From positions 1 to 5,533 of the forward strand of contig PMCB01000126.1 of assembly GCA_003153955.1 (NCBI GenBank): a stretch of 5,533 nt of DNA. Direction: 5' to 3'. The DNA is from Dehalococcoidia bacterium (GTDB taxonomy: Bacteria; Chloroflexota; Dehalococcoidia; Dehalococcoidales; Fen-1064). Each line of letters begins with the position of its first letter. Positions within the stretch are counted from its first letter, which is position 1. The position numbers and the translations under genes were made by a program. Below are positions 1-5,358 of this stretch, in pieces. The notes under the pieces were generated by a model. It had not been told where the DNA came from. It was given only the letters and a program-made list of their open reading frames with translations, and ran no database searches.

Positions 1-219
1 TCCGGGATTTGTATTTCCACCGGTTCAGCCTGCAGTTCAACCAGTCTCGAAGCATCCCATGTCCTGTTGGCGATCGGCCTTGATCCGGTGAAAGCCCACG
101 GCTCCCTGCGCTTTACTCTGGGTAAATGGACTACCGAAGCGGAAATCGATAAGGTTCTGGAGACCTTGCCCCGCATCGTCGGCAAGCTCAGAGCGATGTC
201 GCCCCTTTACAAAAACTAG
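1..219 (+). CDS. Cysteine desulfurase, NifS/IscS type (C-terminal 72 residues; 5' end outside window)
   Basis: Pyridoxal-phosphate enzyme that removes sulfur from L-cysteine as a persulfide on an active-site Cys and passes it to Fe-S scaffolds and thiolation enzymes in the cytoplasm. Reading in frame from base 1 gives a fragment that opens with the catalytic loop S-T-G-S-A-C-S-S; the persulfide cysteine is residue 11 of the fragment (bases 31-33). The following [13 protein letters not shown] and [12 protein letters not shown] blocks are typical of NifS/IscS group I desulfurases, and the ORF ends in TAG. About 300 N-terminal residues, including the PLP lysine, lie upstream of the window. It is followed after 29 bases by an IscU scaffold, the usual partner. 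The NifS and IscS subfamilies cannot be separated from this fragment, so I give no symbol. Confidence 0.93.
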   Translation, partial: SGICISTGSACSSTSLEASHVLLAIGLDPVKAHGSLRFTLGKWTTEAEIDKVLETLPRIVGKLRAMSPLYKN

Positions 220-237
220 AACGTTGAAAACAAAATC

Positions 238-241
238 GAGG
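238..241 (+). promoter_or_regulatory. Ribosome binding site of the IscU gene
   Basis: GAGG lies 7 bases before the ATG at 249, in the 29-base gap after the desulfurase stop codon. No promoter is visible in this gap, so the scaffold gene is probably translated from the upstream desulfurase transcript. Confidence 0.6.
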
Positions 242-248
242 TTTTATC

Positions 249-686
249 ATGTACAGTGCCAAGGTAATGGACCATTTTCATAACCCGCGTAATGTCGGGG
301 AAATGGACAATCCGGACGGGACCGGACATGTCGGGAATCCGGTTTGCGGCGATATCATGGAGATTTACATTAAAGTCAAAGATAATATCATTACCGATGT
401 TAAATTTAAGACATTCGGCTGCGGGGCAGCCATTGCCACCAGTTCAATGGTCACGGAAATAGTAAAAGGCATGAGCCTGGAAGAAGCCTTAAAAATTTCG
501 AACAAAACCGTAGCCGAAGCTTTGGGCGGGCTGCCGGCAGTGAAAATGCATTGTTCTGTATTGGCCGAGGAAGCATTAAGCTCTGCAATTGATGACTATC
601 TGGCTAAAAACCCGGATAAAAATACCGATGCGCTGCGCAAATTACATAAAACCCAGCACGCACATTCGGAAGAAGAATCAGAATGA
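249..686 (+). CDS. iscU: Fe-S cluster assembly scaffold IscU/NifU-N family
   Basis: Scaffold on which [2Fe-2S] or [4Fe-4S] clusters are built from desulfurase-derived sulfur before transfer to apoproteins. At 145 residues it is slightly longer than E. coli IscU (128). The three ligand cysteines are present: Cys33 in N-P-V-C-G-D, Cys58 in F-G-C-G-A-A-I-A, and Cys102 in K-M-H-C-S-V-L-A. The conserved Asp35 (two after the first Cys) and His101 are also there. Residues 95-99 read L-P-A-V-K, close to the L-P-P-V-K loop recognised by the HscA chaperone in E. coli, although no hscA or hscB lies in this window. Only the IscU-type domain is present; the ferredoxin-like and C-terminal NifU domains are absent. 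Residues 119-145 form a hydrophilic tail with three His and an acidic end. The start is supported by GAGG 7 bases upstream. The gene overlaps the next one by ATGA, implying translational coupling. Confidence 0.95.
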   Translation: MYSAKVMDHFHNPRNVGEMDNPDGTGHVGNPVCGDIMEIYIKVKDNIITDVKFKTFGCGAAIATSSMVTEIVKGMSLEEALKISNKTVAEALGGLPAVKMHCSVLAEEALSSAIDDYLAKNPDKNTDALRKLHKTQHAHSEEESE

Positions 687-865
687 ATGAGCTCGAAATC
701 ATGGAAGAAAAAACTATCGGTCAATTGATTGTGGAATTGAACCTTATGGCCAACCCGGGAGTATTGGCGGTGAATGGGCAAATTATTAATCCCTTCGAAA
801 ACAAAGATGTTAAGCTTAAAAAGGGAGATAAAGTTGCGATAGTCCCTATTTTTGAGGGCGGATGA
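683..865 (+). CDS. MoaD/ThiS-like ubiquitin-fold sulfur carrier protein
   Basis: Small beta-grasp protein whose C-terminal Gly-Gly is normally adenylated by an E1-like enzyme (ThiF/MoeB family) and converted to a thiocarboxylate that donates sulfur. What is seen: 60 residues; a helix-forming stretch T-I-G-Q-L-I-V-E-L-N; the strand V-L-A-V-N-G-Q-I-I; the K-K-G-D-K-V-A-I-V-P turn and last strand typical of ThiS/MoaD; and a terminal F-E-G-G with nothing after it. It is shorter than E. coli ThiS (66) and MoaD (81), the deficit being at the N-terminus. The ATG at 683 overlaps the iscU stop and has a GGAAG-type ribosome site about 10 bases upstream; ATG 701 (Met7) is a weaker alternative. Sitting between a Fe-S scaffold and a tRNA thiolase, it may carry sulfur for tRNA modification as TtuB and Urm1 do. 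A role in thiamine or molybdopterin synthesis cannot be excluded, since no partner E1 is in view. Confidence 0.88.
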   Translation: MNELEIMEEKTIGQLIVELNLMANPGVLAVNGQIINPFENKDVKLKKGDKVAIVPIFEGG

Positions 866-889
866 GTCCGGTTACGACTTAAACAAATT

Positions 890-1984
890 ATGAAAAAAGT
901 ATTAATCACAATGAGTGGAGGCGTGGATTCTTCTGTCGCCGCTGCACTGCTTAAAGAACAAGGTTATGATGTCACCGGCGTGACGATGAAAATCTGGGGC
1001 GGGCAACCTTCTTCGGAAGTCTCTGTTCATCACGGTTGTTATGGTCCGGGAGAGGAAGAAGATATCGAGGATGCCCGACGTGTTGCACAGCAACTCGATA
1101 TTCCGTTTCGTGTTTTGGATCTTACTGGTGAGTATCAGTCCGAAGTTTTAGATTATTTTTCCCGTGAGTATTTATCCGGCAGGACGCCAAACCCCTGTGT
1201 CAGATGTAATCCAAACATCAAATTCGGAGCGCTGATCGAAAAAGCGCGCCGGAGCGGGCTTGTCTTTGATTACATCGCCAGCGGTCATTATGCCAGAATT
1301 GAATATGACGAAAGAGAACGCCGCTATTTACTCAAGAAGGCAAAGGATTTCACTAAAGACCAGTCATATTTTTTATCGTTTCTCTCTCAAAAACAACTCG
1401 CTCAGCTAATATTTCCGCTAGGGCAATATACCAAAATAGAAGTAAGGGAGATGGCCAACCGTTTCAAGCTGGACATTGCGGCTAAACCGGACAGCCAGAA
1501 TTTTATTTGTGGAGATTATACTTCTTTACTTGTAACCGACTCCAACGCTGGACCGATTCTGGATCAATCGGGAAATGTATTGGGACAACATCAAGGAATC
1601 CAATTTTATACTATCGGGCAACGCAAAGGTCTGGGGATATCAGCGCCAAAACCATTATATGTTACTGAGTTGGACCCGGTTAAAAACACCGTAATCGTTG
1701 GTGATAAAGAAGATTTATTTAGTGACCAATTCGTCGTTTCCAACCTGAATTGGATCGCCATTGTGGATTTAAATCAGCCTCTTGAAATGAATGTCAAAAT
1801 CCGCTCTGCACACAAAGAAACAGAGGCGCTTGTCACTCCGCTTGATGATGGGCATGTTCAGGTTACCCTGAAAGAACCGCAATCGGCCGTTACGCCCGGT
1901 CAAACCGCGGTGTTTTATCGGAATGAGTCCGTCGTTGGAGCTGGAATCATTGAACATATCGTTTCCAAAACCAAAACCTGCTGA
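890..1984 (+). CDS. mnmA: tRNA-specific 2-thiouridylase MnmA (three-cysteine, probably Fe-S-dependent type)
   Basis: Catalyses ATP-dependent 2-thiolation of the wobble uridine (U34) of Lys, Glu and Gln tRNAs. At 364 residues it is full length. The N-terminal ATP pyrophosphatase P-loop S-G-G-V-D-S-S-V is at residues 9-16. The tRNA-binding motif Y-T-I-G-Q-R-K-G-L-G-I is at 240-250, followed by the C-terminal beta-barrel. The first cysteine motif reads N-P-C-V-R-C-N (Cys103, Cys106), where E. coli MnmA has N-P-D-x-x-C (Asp99, Cys102). The second active-site cysteine is Cys207 in N-F-I-C-G-D-Y. Three such cysteines match the Thermus-type 'ancient' MnmA reported to bind a [4Fe-4S] cluster. The start Met-Lys-Lys-Val-Leu-Ile-Thr-Met-Ser-Gly-Gly is standard for the family, but no clear Shine-Dalgarno precedes it. 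The gap after the sulfur carrier is 24 bases, so it is probably in the same operon. Confidence 0.96.
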   Translation: MKKVLITMSGGVDSSVAAALLKEQGYDVTGVTMKIWGGQPSSEVSVHHGCYGPGEEEDIEDARRVAQQLDIPFRVLDLTGEYQSEVLDYFSREYLSGRTPNPCVRCNPNIKFGALIEKARRSGLVFDYIASGHYARIEYDERERRYLLKKAKDFTKDQSYFLSFLSQKQLAQLIFPLGQYTKIEVREMANRFKLDIAAKPDSQNFICGDYTSLLVTDSNAGPILDQSGNVLGQHQGIQFYTIGQRKGLGISAPKPLYVTELDPVKNTVIVGDKEDLFSDQFVVSNLNWIAIVDLNQPLEMNVKIRSAHKETEALVTPLDDGHVQVTLKEPQSAVTPGQTAVFYRNESVVGAGIIEHIVSKTKTC

Positions 1985-1985
1985 T

Positions 1986-2013
1986 TTGACTAATCGGTGT
2001 TTAGTGGTAGAAT
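1986..2013 (+). promoter_or_regulatory. Sigma70-type promoter candidate for the short-chain dehydrogenase gene
   Basis: TTGACT (1986-1991) and TAGAAT (2008-2013) are separated by 16 bases; each box matches the bacterial consensus at 5 of 6 positions. It starts two bases after the mnmA stop. Transcription would begin near 2020 and leave a leader of about 110 nt before the GTG at 2130. An isolated TATAAT at 2070-2075 in the leader has no convincing -35 partner but could be a second start. Nothing else is recognised in the 145-base gap 1985-2129, and there is no clear hairpin terminator after mnmA. Confidence 0.45.
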
Positions 2014-2115
2014 ATCGCTAGGAAATTCAATTCTCTCACGTCCTTACTCCGGCTTTTTATTTGTCTCTTTATAATAGAATTACAACATTATTGGTGTTCG
2101 TTAACAAAAAGCGAT

Positions 2116-2121
2116 AAGAGG
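2116..2121 (+). promoter_or_regulatory. Ribosome binding site supporting the GTG start of the dehydrogenase
   Basis: AGAGGG lies 8 bases before GTG 2130. It decides the start: the translation V-R-L-K-N-K-V-A-I-I-T-G-G begins at the usual place for a classical SDR, with the TGxxxGIG motif from residue 11, and no better ATG exists. Confidence 0.65.
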
Positions 2122-2129
2122 GATATATC

Positions 2130-2873
2130 GTGAGGTTAAAAAATAAGGTCGCCATCATCACCGGGGGCAGCCGCGGAATTGGACGCGGTGTGGCTATTGC
2201 CTTCGCCGGTGAAGGGGCTGCTGTAGCCATTGTGGGCAGAAATAAAGATACCTGTGACGAAACCGCGGCTTTCATCACCAAGAGCGGAGGCACCGCTGTC
2301 GGCATTGCCGCGGATGTCTCCAAAGAAGCTGATGTTACCCGGATGATATCCCAAACTATCGACAAATTTAGCAGTATCGACTTGCTCGTAAACAGCGCCG
2401 CGGTGAATTTACCGTATCGTGAAGTGGGTGATATAATTCTTGACGATTGGAATTGGCTGATCGGGGTTAATCTGACCGGTATTTTCCTATGCTGCAAAGG
2501 CGCATTGCCGCAGATGAAAAAACAGCATTTCGGTAAAATAATCAATTTTTCATCTATAGGTGGATTGTCCGGAGCTCCGGGCAGGGCTCCATACCGCGCT
2601 ACTAAAGCCGCGATTATCAACTTCAGCGAATGCCTCGCAGCCGAGGTTAAAGAATTCGGTATCGATGTAAATACAATCTGTCCCTGCGTCGTGGAAACGG
2701 ATATGCTGCGGGAAACAAAAAAAACCGTGGCCATCCCCAATATTCCCATGCCGCCGGAAGAAATGGCTGCAGTCGCAGTGTTTCTCGCTTCCGCAGAGGG
2801 GCGGGCGATCACCGGCACCACAATCAACGCATTCGGTCAGGGCAACCCGTTATTTTACCTGCCTAAAAAATAA
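2130..2873 (+). CDS. Short-chain dehydrogenase/reductase (classical SDR, FabG-like)
   Basis: NAD(P)-dependent oxidoreductase of unknown substrate, cytoplasmic. It has 247 residues, normal for classical SDRs, with a GTG start. Cofactor-binding T-G-G-S-R-G-I-G is at 11-18, and the adenine-ring Asp62 is in A-A-D-V-S. The structural N-N-A-G motif is changed to N-S-A-A at 88-91. The catalytic tetrad is complete: Asn114, Ser142, Tyr155 and Lys159 (Y-R-A-T-K). Arg37 after the second strand (V-G-R-N-K) suggests NADP(H) preference, which is inference. The C-terminus lacks the common V-D-G-G end and finishes I-T-G-T-T-I-N-A-F-G-Q-G followed by a short aromatic tail. It appears to be a single-gene unit with its own promoter. 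FabG itself, a hydroxysteroid-type or a sugar dehydrogenase are all possible; the missing acyl-carrier context argues against housekeeping FabG. Confidence 0.9.
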   Translation: MRLKNKVAIITGGSRGIGRGVAIAFAGEGAAVAIVGRNKDTCDETAAFITKSGGTAVGIAADVSKEADVTRMISQTIDKFSSIDLLVNSAAVNLPYREVGDIILDDWNWLIGVNLTGIFLCCKGALPQMKKQHFGKIINFSSIGGLSGAPGRAPYRATKAAIINFSECLAAEVKEFGIDVNTICPCVVETDMLRETKKTVAIPNIPMPPEEMAAVAVFLASAEGRAITGTTINAFGQGNPLFYLPKK

Positions 2874-2894
2874 TCGGGGCATCAACCCGGTTTT
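2874..2894 (+). terminator. Weak Rho-independent terminator-like hairpin after the dehydrogenase gene
   Basis: TCGGG (2874-2878) pairs with CCCGG (2886-2890) around a 7-base loop, with one G-U end pair, and is followed by TTTT then G. It starts directly after the stop codon. The stem is only 5 bp and the T tract is short, so termination may be partial. Confidence 0.4.
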
Positions 2895-2922
2895 GTATAT
2901 ATCGCAAAAAACGTACTATACT
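2893..2922 (+). promoter_or_regulatory. Promoter candidate for the MFS exporter, -10 box inside a palindrome
   Basis: TATACT (2917-2922) matches the -10 consensus at 5 of 6 positions and sits at the heart of the inverted repeat at 2913-2928. TTGTAT (2893-2898), 18 bases upstream, is a poor -35 (TTG only). A weak -35 with an overlapping operator fits a regulated promoter. The predicted start near 2929 gives a leader of about 150 nt before the exporter. Confidence 0.4.
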
Positions 2923-2928
2923 TAGTAC
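2913..2928. promoter_or_regulatory. Operator-like 16-bp inverted repeat upstream of the exporter
   Basis: GTACTA, spacer TACT, then TAGTAC: a perfect 6-4-6 inverted repeat overlapping a -10-like box. Size and position suit a dimeric repressor of the TetR or MarR kind, families that commonly control drug exporters. No such regulator gene lies in the window, so the binding protein is unknown. Confidence 0.5.
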
Positions 2929-3046
2929 ATGTTCCCTCGTTCTAAGCTCTTGAATCTATTCGTAAATCCACGATTTTTATTTTCAAATTATTTCCCGTAC
3001 CCGTAATCCTATACCGCCATTTTAAGTAGTAAAAATTTCCCGTTGT

Positions 3047-3062
3047 TTAGTTAAAAAACTAA
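3047..3062. repeat. Second 6-4-6 inverted repeat just before the exporter start
   Basis: TTAGTT, spacer AAAA, then AACTAA: perfect 6-bp arms with the same geometry as the repeat at 2913-2928, ending 19 bases before the exporter ATG. It is AT-rich, so chance is plausible. If real, it could be an auxiliary operator or a weak leader hairpin near the ribosome site. Confidence 0.3.
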
Positions 3063-3081
3063 TTTCAGGTATTTGTTTTAG

Positions 3082-4503
3082 ATGAAACGGAAAACGGAAT
3101 ACAAATGGACGGCCTTATCGGTCACCTGTCTGGGTACCTTCATGGCGAATCTCGATTTAACCATCGTTGTTATCGGCTTGCCGACTATATTACAGCAATT
3201 GCACGCGACATTGGTTCATGGTATCTGGATTATTACTGGCTACACCCTCATGATGACGATACTTCTGGTCCTTCTCGGCCGTTTAGCCGATTTGTATGGA
3301 CGGGTCAGGCTTTATAACCTTGGTTTTGCCATCTTCACCGTCGGTTCACTGCTTTGTGCTTTATCAAAAACCGGTGCGGAATTAGTCGGGTTCAGATTTC
3401 TTCAGGGTGCGGGCGCGGCATTACTATATGCCAACGGTGGGGCGATTATCACCGATGCGTTCCCTCCTGAAGAACTTGGTATGGGCCTTGGTATCAATGT
3501 CATGTCTGTGAATCTTGGCGCTATCGCCGGCTACACGCTTGGCGGAGTGATGATTAGCTATTTCGGGTGGCAATCAATATTCTGGTTAAATATACCGATA
3601 GGAATTTTTGGGACCATATGGGGATATTTGAATTTGAAGGAAATCAGCCGCAAACCCGTCGGCCAAAAATTTGATTTTGCCGGTTCGATCTTATACTGTG
3701 TCGGCCTCGCTACTATTCTGCTTGCCCTGACCATCGGAGACCCGCTTTCAATACGTAATCTGGTTATTTTTGGTGTCGGAGTTGCAGTTTTTATCGCCGT
3801 GATATTTGTTGAACTGCGACAAAAATTCCCGACGCTTGACTTAACTCTTTTCAATATCCGGCAATTTGCCCTCGGTAACATCGCCGGTTTTCTGAATGCA
3901 ATCGCCTTCAGTTGCGGTCCGTTTTTAAGGTCTTTATACTTGCAATTGATATTAGGTTACAGCGCGGCCAAAACTGGTCTCTTGCTTATCCCGATGGAAA
4001 TCATAATCTTCGCCATTAGCCCGTTGAGCGGAAAACTTTCTGATAAATATGGCGCCAAAGTTCTAAGTTGTCTGGGATTATTCCTTAACGCTTCCGCATT
4101 GTTCTGGTTTGCCTCTTTTAGCAAAGGTTCGAGCTACGGTGCCGTTCTTGGTAGTTTAGTATTGTTCGGATTCGGAATGGCTCTGTTCTTTCCGCCAAAT
4201 TCCAGTGCGGTCATGGGTTCCGTTTCCGCCGAAAAACGCGGCATCGCAAATGGAATTAGAATGACCCTTAACCAAACAGGTAACGTTTTCAGTGTGCCCT
4301 TTTCTTTGCTGCTGATGACATTGGTAATGCCGTACGCCAAACTTTCGCAGATAGTTGGTAGTTCTCAGCTTCTGAGTTCCAATGAAGGCCCCGTTTTTCT
4401 AAGGGCAATCGATCATGCCTGTTTTATCCTCGGTATCATTACATTGTTCGCCATCATTCCGTCTTTAGGATTGCGATTTAATAAAAACAAAAAAACAGAT
4501 TAA
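3082..4503 (+). CDS. Major facilitator superfamily exporter, DHA2 (EmrB/QacA-like, 14-TM) type
   Basis: Inner-membrane proton-coupled transporter, probably exporting drugs or other hydrophobic compounds; the substrate cannot be read from sequence. It has 473 residues with about 14 hydrophobic segments: roughly 10-32, 45-65, 78-94, 103-125, 138-160, 164-185, 200-218, 226-243, 265-285, 297-315, 327-345, 352-372, 396-416 and 444-463. Family motifs: N-L-D-L-T-I-V-V-I-G-L-P in helix 1 (Asp25), motif A G-R-L-A-D-L-Y-G-R at 66-74, R-F-L-Q-G-A-G-A-A in helix 4, and the G-W-Q-S-I-F-W-L-N-I-P-I-G signature at 162-174. A degenerate motif A (G-K-L-S-D-K-Y-G) recurs at 317-324. The helix-5 antiporter motif is modified to G-A-I-A-G-Y-T-L-G-G, without the usual Pro. 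No EmrA-like adaptor is adjacent. The ribosome site is weak (CAGG, 12 bases before ATG), and expression is probably set by the palindromic promoter upstream. Confidence 0.92.
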   Translation: MKRKTEYKWTALSVTCLGTFMANLDLTIVVIGLPTILQQLHATLVHGIWIITGYTLMMTILLVLLGRLADLYGRVRLYNLGFAIFTVGSLLCALSKTGAELVGFRFLQGAGAALLYANGGAIITDAFPPEELGMGLGINVMSVNLGAIAGYTLGGVMISYFGWQSIFWLNIPIGIFGTIWGYLNLKEISRKPVGQKFDFAGSILYCVGLATILLALTIGDPLSIRNLVIFGVGVAVFIAVIFVELRQKFPTLDLTLFNIRQFALGNIAGFLNAIAFSCGPFLRSLYLQLILGYSAAKTGLLLIPMEIIIFAISPLSGKLSDKYGAKVLSCLGLFLNASALFWFASFSKGSSYGAVLGSLVLFGFGMALFFPPNSSAVMGSVSAEKRGIANGIRMTLNQTGNVFSVPFSLLLMTLVMPYAKLSQIVGSSQLLSSNEGPVFLRAIDHACFILGIITLFAIIPSLGLRFNKNKKTD

Positions 4504-4539
4504 TTGGTTCCTGCTTGCCCCGCTTGAAATTGTCACCTT

Positions 4540-4559
4540 TTTTAGTCTCAATTTTAGTC
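4540..4559 (+). repeat. Tandem TTTTAGTC direct repeats upstream of a promoter
   Basis: TTTTAGTC occurs at 4540-4547 and again at 4552-4559, a 12-base period, ending 10 bases before the -35 box at 4570. T-rich sequence here could also act as an UP-like element. Two 8-base copies may be chance. Confidence 0.3.
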
Positions 4560-4569
4560 CGGCGGTTAT

Positions 4570-4598
4570 TTGACAAGGGACAAACCCGATGCTACACT
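4570..4598 (+). promoter_or_regulatory. Strong sigma70-type promoter for the SnoaL-like gene
   Basis: Perfect -35 TTGACA (4570-4575), a 17-base spacer, and TACACT (4593-4598) preceded by TGC, giving an extended -10. Predicted transcription start is near 4605, leaving a leader of about 97 nt before ATG 4702. This is the best promoter in the window and separates this gene from the exporter. The rest of the 198-base gap (4504-4701) shows no clear terminator or other gene. Confidence 0.75.
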
Positions 4599-4688
4599 GG
4601 ACGTAAATTTACACCCGCATCTGTTTTCCGGTTTTCCCCAAACTCCTCAGAAGAAATATATTGCCGGTCAAATAATTATTATTCAGTG

Positions 4689-4696
4689 AAGGAGGT
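4689..4696 (+). promoter_or_regulatory. Near-consensus Shine-Dalgarno of the SnoaL-like gene
   Basis: AAGGAGGT ends 5 bases before ATG 4702. It is by far the strongest ribosome site in the window and, with the promoter at 4570, suggests high expression. Confidence 0.85.
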
Positions 4697-4701
4697 TAAT
4701 C

Positions 4702-5358
4702 ATGAACTCAGAAGATTTAGAAACAAAGGTAAAGGCTCTCACCGAAACAGTGAAGAAGTTGGAAGCGAAGGTGCAGGCTCAGGAAGACATCGAAGCCATT
4801 AAAAAATTACAAAGGTCTTATGGTTTTTACCTCGAGCATTGGCAGGAAGATGAAATAGTCGAACTGTTTTCCCGCAGTCCGGATGTATCTCTCGAGATAA
4901 ACGACACCGGTCTGTTTAAGGGATGGGAAGCCATCAAACAAAGTTTCAATTTTGCCGACCATTATACCGCCTACGGCGTGAAAAAGGCGCCCGGCGAGTT
5001 TTTGCACATCCTGATGCCTCTGGCCGGTATTGTCGATCTGGCTCCGGACGGAAAAACGGCCAAAGGCCGCTGGTATGGTTATTTCCTGGGAGCTATGCCC
5101 AGACCCGTGGAAACGAAAGCTCTTATCGGGTGCGGTATCTGGGAGAACGAGTATGTTAAAGAAGGCGGGATTTGGAAGTTTAAAAAACTCTTCTGGAATG
5201 ATATTTTCTGCAGTCCGCTGGATGAGGGGTGGATCAAGAACCCGTTCCTGGGACACCCTATGAAAACCGTGGCTTCCAGTCCTGATTATCATTTTCAGCA
5301 TTATCCCTCGGGATTTATCCTCCCTTACCACTACAAGAACCCGGTAACCGGCAAATAA
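4702..5358 (+). CDS. SnoaL-like / NTF2-fold protein with N-terminal coiled coil
   Basis: Member of the SnoaL-like branch of the NTF2 (cone-fold) superfamily, which includes small isomerases, dehydratases, cyclases and ring-hydroxylase beta-like proteins; the reaction is unknown. It has 218 residues. Residues 1-36 are charged with a heptad pattern (L6, V10, L13, V17, L20, V24), suggesting a coiled coil. The NTF2-type domain follows: D-I-E-A-I-K-K-L-Q-R-S-Y-G-F-Y helix at 29-43; W-Q-E-D-E-I-V-E-L-F-S at 47-57; G-W-E-A-I-K-Q-S-F at 74-82; L-H-I-L-M-P-L-A-G-I-V-D-L at 101-113; K-G-R-W-Y-G at 121-126; and the closing strand G-G-I-W-K-F-K-K-L-F-W at 155-165. The C-terminal region (about 190-218) is rich in His, Tyr and Pro (H-Y-P-S-G-F-I-L-P-Y-H-Y) and extends beyond the basic fold. 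No signal peptide is evident. The next gene, an alpha/beta hydrolase, may act in the same pathway. Confidence 0.82.
   Translation: MNSEDLETKVKALTETVKKLEAKVQAQEDIEAIKKLQRSYGFYLEHWQEDEIVELFSRSPDVSLEINDTGLFKGWEAIKQSFNFADHYTAYGVKKAPGEFLHILMPLAGIVDLAPDGKTAKGRWYGYFLGAMPRPVETKALIGCGIWENEYVKEGGIWKFKKLFWNDIFCSPLDEGWIKNPFLGHPMKTVASSPDYHFQHYPSGFILPYHYKNPVTGK

Noticed and set aside
1985..2045. tRNA-like D-arm string (TTTAGTGGTAGAATATC) after mnmA
   Set aside because: A D-stem can be drawn, but no pairing anticodon stem, T-arm or acceptor stem follows at the right spacing, and the same bases are better read as a -10 region.
2069..2827. 252-codon open frame on the minus strand opposite the dehydrogenase
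   Set aside because: It lies antisense to an SDR with all catalytic motifs, its translation is low-complexity Ser/Ala/Pro/Ile-rich with no recognisable motif, and it is explained by the codon bias of the real gene.
3020..3034. TTTTA-AGTAG-TAAAA inverted repeat in the exporter leader
   Set aside because: Five-base A/T-only arms in an AT-rich stretch are expected by chance.
3558..3881. 107-codon open frame on the minus strand within the exporter gene
   Set aside because: It is antisense to clear transmembrane coding sequence, with no family motif.
4515..4802. 95-codon open frame on the plus strand before and into the SnoaL-like gene
   Set aside because: It contains the strong promoter at 4570-4598, has no clear ribosome site, overlaps the convincing start at 4702 in another frame, and its product (Arg/Ser-rich) resembles no family I know.
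4807..5331. 174-codon open frame on the minus strand within the SnoaL-like gene
   Set aside because: It is antisense to a gene with recognisable domain blocks and a strong start; no motif was seen in the translation.
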